Assembly: GCA_012798155.1 (NCBI GenBank)
Contig: JAAZNR010000259.1
Coordinates: 1 to 10,974 of the forward strand
Direction: 5' to 3'
DNA: 10,974 nucleotides
From: Thermogutta sp.
GTDB taxonomy: Bacteria; Planctomycetota; Planctomycetia; Pirellulales; Thermoguttaceae
Part shown: positions 5,371 to 10,974 of the stretch, piece after piece
How positions within the stretch are numbered: the first letter of the stretch is position 1
How the letters are laid out: every line of letters begins with the position of its first letter
Made by a program: the position numbers and the translations under genes
The notes under the pieces: generated by a model
Told to the model about the DNA's origin: nothing
The model's input: only the letters and a program-made list of their open reading frames with translations
Databases searched by the model: none

Positions 5371-7098
5371 ATGATGCGGCGCTTTTCCCAGCTCTTCCGG
5401 AACGTCGGTATTCTGAATGCGTGTCTTGCGGCCTGTCTGTGGGCCGGCCTCCCGCGGGAGGCGGTTCATGCCCAGCAGGTTGCGCCCCCGCCGCCGTCCG
5501 CTACCGCGTCGGGGGGACCGCCGTCCGGCGTCGCCCTCGACCCGGGCGCCGTCGTCTGCAAGGTAACCGAGTCCAATCAGCGGCAGGAATTGACGGTCAA
5601 TACCAGCCGCATCTTGACGCTGGATAAGCGCATCCCGCAGGCGCAGGTCAACAACCCGGAAATCCTCCAACTGACGGCCTTGTCGCCCAACCAAATTCAA
5701 ATCTTCGCCAAGAAACCCGGCGTCACGCAGGTCAACTTGTGGGATGAAGCGGGGGCCATCTATTCCATCGACGTGATCGTCTTCGGCGACGCCCGCGAGC
5801 TGTCTCTCTTGATCGAGAGCCAGTTCCCCAATTGCAGTATTCGGGTGGTGCCGATTTCGAACGGCGTCATGCTGTCGGGCTACGTGGATCAACCCGAGCA
5901 TGTCAGCCGCATCATGCAGTTGGCGGAGGAATACTACCCTCGCGTGATCAACAACCTCACGGTGGGAGGCGTCCACGAGGTCCTGTTGCACGTCAAGGTG
6001 ATGGAGGTTTCCCGGACCAAGCTACGGGCCTTAGGCTTCGACTGGACGCAGATTTCCGGGCAAAACGTCGTGCGTTCCAGCGTCTCGGGTTTGATCGGCG
6101 GGGCGACGGGGGTCGATGCCCTCGCCGGGACGTCGGCCTCGGTGGCAACCTCCGGTGCCGAGACGTTCTTTTTCAGCGTCTTCGACGGGGGTGACGCCTT
6201 TTTCGGGGTTCTGGAGGCCTTGCGGCAAGACAACCTCATGAAGGTGCTGGCGGAGCCGACGCTGTTGACGGTCAGCGGCCGGCCCGCATTCTTCCAGGTG
6301 GGGGGGGAGTTTCCGATCATCGTGCCGCAAAGCCTGGGAACCGTTTCCATCGAATACAAGAAGTACGGCACGCAGGTCGATTTCGTCCCGATCGTGCTGG
6401 GCAACGGCAAGATTCGCCTGGAAGTCCGCCCGCGGGTCAGCGAGATCGATCCGGCGCGGTCGGTGATCATGAACTCCACGACGGTGCCGGGACTGCGGGT
6501 TCGCGAGGTGGACACGGGCGTGGAAATGAAGGCCGGCCAGACGCTGGCGATCGCCGGTTTGGTGGAGACCCGGGTGGAGGCCCAACGGCGCGGATTGCCC
6601 TGGATTTCGGATGTGCCGTATGTCGGCATGCCGTTCCGGCGCGTAGTCGAGCGGACCAATGACGTGGAACTATTGATCTTGGTTACGCCGGAATTGGTGT
6701 CGGCCATGAATCCGGAGGAGGTCCCGCCGGGCGGGCCGGGCCTGAGTACCTCCAGTCCGGCCGATTCGGAGCTTTATTTCGGCGGTCTGATCGAGGTCCA
6801 GCGCGGTTGCCCGGAGGGGACTGCCGGAGACGCCGGCATGATCGAGGCGGCTCCGCCGTCGCAGGGGGCCGTGCCGGTTCCGGTGCCTGCGCCCGCTTTG
6901 GAGGCCGTTCCCCCCAGCGGCCCGGTGCTCCAGCGTGTGCCCTCTAACCAGCGCGTGCCCTCCAAGCTGCCCGTCGCAACGCGACCTGCCGTCGCGGAGC
7001 CGGCCCCGACCGCGGCGCCGCTCCCGCCCGCCGAGGCGGAGGAAGGCGGCGTGAAACCGCTGCCCGGTTTCCAGGGCAGGATCGGTTACGGCGAGTAG
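5371..7098 (+). CDS. cpaC: Tad secretin CpaC/RcpA
   Basis: A 575-residue outer-membrane secretin that forms the channel for the Tad pilus. A Sec signal peptide covers residues 1-34 (cut near AVHA-QQ). The pilus-secretin N-domain spans about 63-140 (SRILTLDKRIPQAQVNNPEI, GVTQVNLWDEAGAIYSIDV). A BON-like segment lies at about 141-200 (GVMLSGYVDQPEHV). The secretin core at about 200-445 includes VLAEPTLLTVSGRPAFFQVG, FPIIVPQS, YGTQVDFVPIV and the terminal RRGLPWISDVPYVGMPFR signature followed by VELLILVTPELV. After residue 450 comes a long extension (PPGGPGLSTSSPADSELYFG, then Pro/Ala-rich to the end) that ordinary proteobacterial CpaC lacks and that I associate with planctomycete forms. Start: ATG 5371 with AGGA (5357-5360) upstream. 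It is 283 bases from cpaB. Confidence 0.95.
   Translation: MMRRFSQLFRNVGILNACLAACLWAGLPREAVHAQQVAPPPPSATASGGPPSGVALDPGAVVCKVTESNQRQELTVNTSRILTLDKRIPQAQVNNPEILQLTALSPNQIQIFAKKPGVTQVNLWDEAGAIYSIDVIVFGDARELSLLIESQFPNCSIRVVPISNGVMLSGYVDQPEHVSRIMQLAEEYYPRVINNLTVGGVHEVLLHVKVMEVSRTKLRALGFDWTQISGQNVVRSSVSGLIGGATGVDALAGTSASVATSGAETFFFSVFDGGDAFFGVLEALRQDNLMKVLAEPTLLTVSGRPAFFQVGGEFPIIVPQSLGTVSIEYKKYGTQVDFVPIVLGNGKIRLEVRPRVSEIDPARSVIMNSTTVPGLRVREVDTGVEMKAGQTLAIAGLVETRVEAQRRGLPWISDVPYVGMPFRRVVERTNDVELLILVTPELVSAMNPEEVPPGGPGLSTSSPADSELYFGGLIEVQRGCPEGTAGDAGMIEAAPPSQGAVPVPVPAPALEAVPPSGPVLQRVPSNQRVPSKLPVATRPAVAEPAPTAAPLPPAEAEEGGVKPLPGFQGRIGYGE
6931..6966 (+). repeat. 18-bp tandem repeat in the CpaC tail
   Basis: Two adjacent 18-bp units (6931-6948, 6949-6966) encode QRVPSN and QRVPSK (residues 521-532) in the disordered Pro-rich C-terminal extension. 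They match at 15 of 18 bases. Length variation in such a linker is probably tolerated. Confidence 0.8.
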
Positions 7099-7408
7099 GG
7101 CGATGGTACGAGGCGAGGGCGGCGTGCGAGAACCGACGTCGTGCGGGCCGGGATTTCGAGGCGACCGCCGTCGCTTCACGGCCCGACTTCATCAGCGGCG
7201 TCTTTTTCCGCTCCGCGCGGCGTTTTTGTAAGCCATACTTGTCGAGAGCTACCGGAAGAACGGGTCGCGCGCCGACCCCTGCCCGTGTCCGCAACTCCGC
7301 GCGGACGGCCCGCGCCTTTCGGCCCGGGCGGAGGGATGGTTCGGCCGGCATCGACGCCCCGGCTTTCCGGATGAGGCGTGCCGCTTTGTCTCGTGCCATG
7401 GAAATTGG
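7099..7408. other. Gene-free gap between cpaC and cpaE
   Basis: No coding frame is convincing. Inverted repeats include CGGGCCG (7144-7150) with CGGCCCG (7179-7185) enclosing GCCGT/ACGGC, GGGTC/GACCC (7262-7278), and GTCCGC/GCGGAC (7287-7306). CCGC-TCCGC-GCGG (7208-7220) is followed by CG and five T residues (7223-7227), a weak terminator-like element. No clear promoter is seen. Confidence 0.4.
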
Positions 7409-8617
7409 ATGAGGCTCATGAGTAACGTCCTGCGACTGGCGATCGTCGATCCCCAAGATTCGACCCGGGAGGAGCTGAAGCGACTACTGCTCGGGCTGGA
7501 GATGATTTGGCTGGACGCCGAGTGCTCGCGGTACGAGTTCTTCAGCGACGTCGTCGCCCAGACCAATCCGGATATCGGCGTCGTGGCCATCGACCACGAC
7601 CCGGAGAAGGCGCTGGAGTTGGTGGCGCGGGTCGCGCAGAACTCGCCCGACTGCGCCGTCTTCGTGGTCAGTTCCAGCAAGGATGGGAACCTCATCCTGC
7701 AGGCCATGCGGGCCGGGGCTAAGGAATTCCTGCCGCAACCGGTGCGAATCGACGACCTGTTGACGGGCATCGCACGCATCAGCGAGCGGAGATTCGGCCG
7801 CGGCGAGAACAAGGCACGCGGTTCGCAGGTCATCGCCGTGATCGGCGTGACCGGCGGCGTGGGCGTCTCTACGTTGGCGGTGAACTTGGGCTGCGCCCTT
7901 GCCCGCAATGAAAAGAATACCGCGGCCCTGGTGGACCTGGACCTGTGCTTGGGGGATGCGGACGTTCTCTTGGATACGATCCCCGATTACACGATCGTGG
8001 ACGTGGCTCAAAACGTCACGCGATTGGACTATTCGCTACTCAAGCGGTCGTTGACGAAACACTCGTCGGGGCTGTTCCTGCTGCCCCGGCCCGTGCAACT
8101 CGAAGACGTGGCGCTGCTCAGCGCCGAGGACTTGCAGCGGGTCATCGGCCTGCTCAAGGCCACGTTCACGCACTTGGTGCTCGACCTGTCCAAGGCCTTT
8201 ACCCCGGTCGATATGATCGCCCTGGAGATGGCGCATCACGTCCTCATGGTCACGCAGCTCGACCTGCCGTGTTTGCGGAACGTCGTGCGCTTGATCATGT
8301 CTTTCCAGAACATGGAGGGCATGTCGGACAAGGTGAAGATCATCGTCAATCGGTCGGGCATGGAGAACGGCCGGATCACGTTGAAAAAGGCGCAAGAGAT
8401 CATCAGCCGGGAAATCTTCTGGCAGATTCCCAACGATTACCGGGCTTGCAGCGAAGCGCGAAATAACGGCCTGCCTCTCTTGGAGCAAGCGCCCCGCTCG
8501 GCGGTGACCCAGTCGATCCTGCAATTGGCGGATGCCCTTTGCGGTGACAAGGAAAAAGAGGACGAAAAAAAGGCCGGCCGAGGCTTGTTCCGCCTCTGGG
8601 CCGGCAAGAGCGGTTGA
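7409..8617 (+). CDS. cpaE: Tad pilus localisation protein CpaE/TadZ
   Basis: A 402-residue MinD/ParA-type protein with an N-terminal receiver-like domain. The receiver fold (about 8-125: LRLAIVDPQDSTREELKRLL, DIGVVAIDHDPEKA, VFVVSSSKDGN) has Ala60 where the phospho-accepting Asp would be expected, with Asp62 nearby, so classical phosphorylation is doubtful. The ATPase-like domain begins at residue 140. Its Walker A reads TGGVGVST (148-155), so both the signature Lys and the P-loop Lys of KGGxGKST are missing. The VDLDLCLGDAD segment (175-185) is retained. CpaE/TadZ proteins place the Tad machine at a cell pole, and degenerate P-loops are known in this family. The tail is Lys/Glu-rich. ATG 7418 is an alternative start three codons in, with GAGG just upstream. 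It is the last plus-strand gene; the expected cpaF does not follow. Confidence 0.92.
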   Translation: MRLMSNVLRLAIVDPQDSTREELKRLLLGLEMIWLDAECSRYEFFSDVVAQTNPDIGVVAIDHDPEKALELVARVAQNSPDCAVFVVSSSKDGNLILQAMRAGAKEFLPQPVRIDDLLTGIARISERRFGRGENKARGSQVIAVIGVTGGVGVSTLAVNLGCALARNEKNTAALVDLDLCLGDADVLLDTIPDYTIVDVAQNVTRLDYSLLKRSLTKHSSGLFLLPRPVQLEDVALLSAEDLQRVIGLLKATFTHLVLDLSKAFTPVDMIALEMAHHVLMVTQLDLPCLRNVVRLIMSFQNMEGMSDKVKIIVNRSGMENGRITLKKAQEIISREIFWQIPNDYRACSEARNNGLPLLEQAPRSAVTQSILQLADALCGDKEKEDEKKAGRGLFRLWAGKSG

Positions 8618-8632
8618 AACCCGCGCGGAGTC

Positions 8633-9415
8633 TCAAATCTGCGATCCGGGACTCGGCGCGAGCAGGATGTTGGTGATGTTCGAGACCGTATTCGCGTATT
8701 CGGGCCGGGCCTTCAGCTCCGTCCACTGAGCATCCTTCTGGAAGGCCTCCCAGGCCGCCTTCTGCGCGTCCATATCATCGAAGGCCAGCATGTAGGTCAA
8801 GTTCGGCAGCTTCGGGCCGATCAAGGCCCGGCCGAGAAAGACGGGGTTCAGACCCACGCGGCGGAAAATCTCCAATTCTCCGCCGCCTTCGAACATCTCC
8901 ACCTTCTTGAGGTGCATCGCCAGGTTGTGGCTTTCGTAAACGCGAAGCTGGAGGACCCGGCTCGCGGCTTGCGTGGGCACTTCCACCTTGGGCATGGCGG
9001 AGAACGCCAGCAGCAGGCTGCTCTCGATCCGCTGGTAGGCCGGATCGTCGAAGGAATCCGGCAGAATCGCCTTGCTCGCTTCCAGGTAGGCCGCGTCTTC
9101 CATCAATCGGGTCGATTCCGTCACCACCGTGAGCGGTGATCCGTGAGCCAGCAGGACCCTGAGACCGAAGTCCTCGGCTTCCATGGATCGAAACACGCCC
9201 ACCGGCTGGATTCCGATCCGATTCCAGGCGGGGATCGCGGCCTCGGCGAAGAATTTTTCCAGCAATTCCCGTTTGGCATTGGAAGCCAAGGCGTAGTGCC
9301 GCAATTCCAAAAGTTGCCTCATGGGGCGTCCTTCCGCCGCCGCGGAGGCCTGCCCGGCGACCCCGCTCATCAACGCCGCCGCCGAACCCGCCACGAACTC
9401 GCGTCGCTGCATCAT
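8633..9415 (-). CDS. NIPSNAP-family protein with Tat signal peptide
   Basis: This 260-residue protein starts at ATG 9415, with AGAGG (9429-9425) as ribosome site; the next codon is also ATG. The N-terminus MMQRREFVAGSAAALMSG is a twin-arginine signal peptide (Arg4-Arg5, hydrophobic core, cut near ASA at about 25), so it should be exported folded. Two NIPSNAP (ferredoxin-like dimeric alpha/beta barrel) repeats follow. The first starts at LLELRHYALAS (about 35-45), with IPAWNRIGIQPVGVFRS. The second starts at VLQLRVYESHN (about 153), with IFRRVGLNPVFLGRALIG, NLTYMLAFDD and the family ending YANTVSNITNILLAPSPGSQ. The biochemical role of bacterial NIPSNAP proteins is not established. It is convergent with cpaE, 15 bases apart, and lies downstream of the PQQ-like gene on the same strand. 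No strong terminator is seen between it and cpaE. Confidence 0.92.
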   Translation of the reverse strand: MMQRREFVAGSAAALMSGVAGQASAAAEGRPMRQLLELRHYALASNAKRELLEKFFAEAAIPAWNRIGIQPVGVFRSMEAEDFGLRVLLAHGSPLTVVTESTRLMEDAAYLEASKAILPDSFDDPAYQRIESSLLLAFSAMPKVEVPTQAASRVLQLRVYESHNLAMHLKKVEMFEGGGELEIFRRVGLNPVFLGRALIGPKLPNLTYMLAFDDMDAQKAAWEAFQKDAQWTELKARPEYANTVSNITNILLAPSPGSQI

Positions 9416-9544
9416 GGGTGGAATCCTCTCATTCAGGGAACCGTGTCTGTGAAACTCGAACGAATCGCGCCGGCGGCCGGGAACGCATCAGCGACATGAA
9501 CGGCTTGCGCCGCTTGGTCGCCGCGGCATCGAGACGCGGCGGCT

Positions 9545-10921
9545 TCACTTTCCGCGAACGCCGTACGCAAAAAGCAAGTTGCCATGCCGCAAGTAGAGCC
9601 GCCCGTCCAGCACCACCGGATGGGCCCACGATTGCTCGCGCTCCTGCGAGGGAATCGTGAAGGAGCCGGTCAGCTCGTGGGCCGTGGGAACGGCCGGCGC
9701 CAGACCCACTTTCTTGCGCTCGCTGAAAGTGTACAGCATCCCGTCGGCCAGCGTTGCCGAACCTTTGCCGACGCCGTTTTGAGTGTACTTCGTCTCGCCC
9801 GTATTCCAATCCAAGCAGACCCATTTTCCGCGGAAATTCGACCCGTACAGGAATCCTTCGTAGAGAATCACGCCGCCGTGGTGGTTGTCCAGATCCTTGT
9901 TTTCCCAGATTTGCTGGGCCGTGACGCGGCCGCCTTCCTTTTTCAGGCCGATCAACTCCGCTCCGCTGCCGTAACCCGTGCTGATGAAGACTTTCCCGTC
10001 GCGGAAGATCGGCAGGCAGGCGTTGACGTCGTATTGCGTCTCGCGCGGATGGCGGAAGAGCAGCTTGCCGGAATCGGCGTCCACGCCGACCAGGGCCTTG
10101 GCCGTCATACCGAGGACGATCCGCAGTCCCTCCCACTCGGCCAACTGGGGCGTACCGTAGGACGGCCCGTCACCCCCGGCCGACTCTGACTGCCAGACCG
10201 TTTCGCCGGTCATCTTGTCGAGAGCGACGATGCAGGTATTGGGGCCGCCAGGCGTGCAGATGACCCGATCTCCGTCGATCAGAACGGACTCGGCAAGCCC
10301 CCACTCCGGCGGTTGAGAACCGAATTTCTCCAAGATATTCGTGCTCCAGACCGGGGCGCCGTCCGCCGCTTTGAGGCAAGCCAGGTCGCCCGCTGCGCCG
10401 AGGTGATAGACTCGATCGCCGTCCAGGGTGGGCGTCCCGCGTGCGCCAGGGTAGCTCTTTGTCCAACCCGGTCCGTTCGGCCTTTGCCACAGGATTTTGC
10501 CGTCCATGTCCAGGGCTGAAATGAGGAGCTGATCCCCGACGTTGCCGGCCGTGAAGATCCGGCCGTCCGACACCGTGACGCTCGCGAAGCCGTTACCGAT
10601 GCCTTCGACCTTCCAAAGCAGCTCCGGGCCGTCCTCGGGCCAGGCGTTGAGAAGGCCCGTGTCGTCCGAGATGTTATCTCCCCGCGGCCCGTGGAACCTC
10701 GGCCAACTCGCCGAGGATGTCGTCGCGGGGGTCGTCGCCGGCACGGGATCGGAACCGGAACTCCTGCCGGCCGCGGCGGGATCGGGATTCCCTCCTTCCG
10801 TTCCCGCTGCTCGCGCCGCTTGCTTCGATTGGGCGGGGGCGTCGGCGGCGTCCTGCGAACAGGCCGGAACGAGCGGAGCGAGGCCGATCAGCAGAGCGAG
10901 CACGGGTCGCTGCAAAGTCAT
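9545..10921 (-). CDS. PQQ-like beta-propeller lipoprotein
   Basis: A 458-residue protein starting at ATG 10921, with GAGG eight bases upstream. The N-terminus (MTLQRPVLALLIGLAPLVPAC) looks like a lipoprotein signal with Cys21 as the lipidated residue, although the Pro before Ala is atypical for a lipobox. A low-complexity Ala/Ser/Pro linker runs from 22 to about 72. From WPRFHGPRGDNIS onward come WD-like PQQ repeats: LISALDMDGKILWQR, DLACLKAADGAPVWSTNI, CIVALDKMTGETVWQSE, ALVGVDADSGKLLFR and WVCLDWNTGETKY, each with the Asp-x-x-(S/T)Gly-x-x-(L/V)W pattern. This is an outer-membrane or periplasmic beta-propeller of the kind abundant in planctomycetes. No dehydrogenase active-site features are evident, so a scaffold or binding role is as likely as catalysis. 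It is followed on the same strand by the NIPSNAP gene after 129 bases. Confidence 0.9.
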   Translation of the reverse strand: MTLQRPVLALLIGLAPLVPACSQDAADAPAQSKQAARAAGTEGGNPDPAAAGRSSGSDPVPATTPATTSSASWPRFHGPRGDNISDDTGLLNAWPEDGPELLWKVEGIGNGFASVTVSDGRIFTAGNVGDQLLISALDMDGKILWQRPNGPGWTKSYPGARGTPTLDGDRVYHLGAAGDLACLKAADGAPVWSTNILEKFGSQPPEWGLAESVLIDGDRVICTPGGPNTCIVALDKMTGETVWQSESAGGDGPSYGTPQLAEWEGLRIVLGMTAKALVGVDADSGKLLFRHPRETQYDVNACLPIFRDGKVFISTGYGSGAELIGLKKEGGRVTAQQIWENKDLDNHHGGVILYEGFLYGSNFRGKWVCLDWNTGETKYTQNGVGKGSATLADGMLYTFSERKKVGLAPAVPTAHELTGSFTIPSQEREQSWAHPVVLDGRLYLRHGNLLFAYGVRGK

Positions 10922-10974
10922 TGCAAAATCCTCTACTACTACCGGTGATTTCGGGCCGTTGCTTGGAGGGGATG

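Noticed and set aside
5934..6707. Minus-strand frame of 257 codons inside cpaC
   Set aside because: It is a shadow of the secretin core, with no independent ribosome site or domain.
1..10974. Transfer RNAs, CRISPR arrays, insertion sequences or attachment sites
   Set aside because: I saw no cloverleaf with conserved tRNA bases, no regularly spaced repeat series, no transposase and no inverted-repeat ends.

Overview
The window reads as GC-rich chromosomal DNA from a planctomycete-like bacterium. That assignment is an inference from gene content: a YfhO-type membrane protein, a Tat-exported NIPSNAP-domain protein, a PQQ-type beta-propeller lipoprotein, and Tad genes of a style I associate with Planctomycetota. 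No rRNA or other phylogenetic marker is present.

Layout. At 1-1023 (minus strand, running off the left edge) lies the N-terminal part of a YfhO-like polytopic membrane protein. Positions 1024-1781 hold no gene I can support. They carry a candidate promoter near 1232-1259, a close match to the c-di-GMP-I (GEMM) riboswitch aptamer at about 1413-1497, and a long hairpin-rich leader. Next comes the Flp pilin gene (1782-1970) with its own strong intrinsic terminator (2038-2077). Then follow a 28-bp tandem duplication, a tiny gene for a 36-residue single-helix membrane protein (2173-2283), a CpaA/TadV prepilin peptidase (2461-3060), a TadE-like pseudopilin (3329-3739), CpaB/RcpC (3987-5087), the CpaC/RcpA secretin (5371-7098) and CpaE/TadZ (7409-8617). 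All of these are on the plus strand. The right end is on the minus strand and convergent with the Tad genes: a PQQ-like lipoprotein (10921-9545) followed by a NIPSNAP protein (9415-8633).

How it works together. The plus-strand genes encode the pilin, its processing enzyme, a minor pilin, the outer-membrane channel with its assembly partner, and the localisation ATPase-like protein of a Tad (tight adherence) pilus. The motor ATPase (CpaF/TadA) and inner-membrane platform (TadB/TadC) are not here. They must be encoded elsewhere or be absent. The most notable point is the riboswitch-like RNA upstream of flp, which would put the major pilin under direct c-di-GMP control. Intergenic gaps inside the pilus locus are unusually long (about 250-320 bases) and several carry direct repeats or hairpins. 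Short tandem duplications of 18-28 bp recur at several places.
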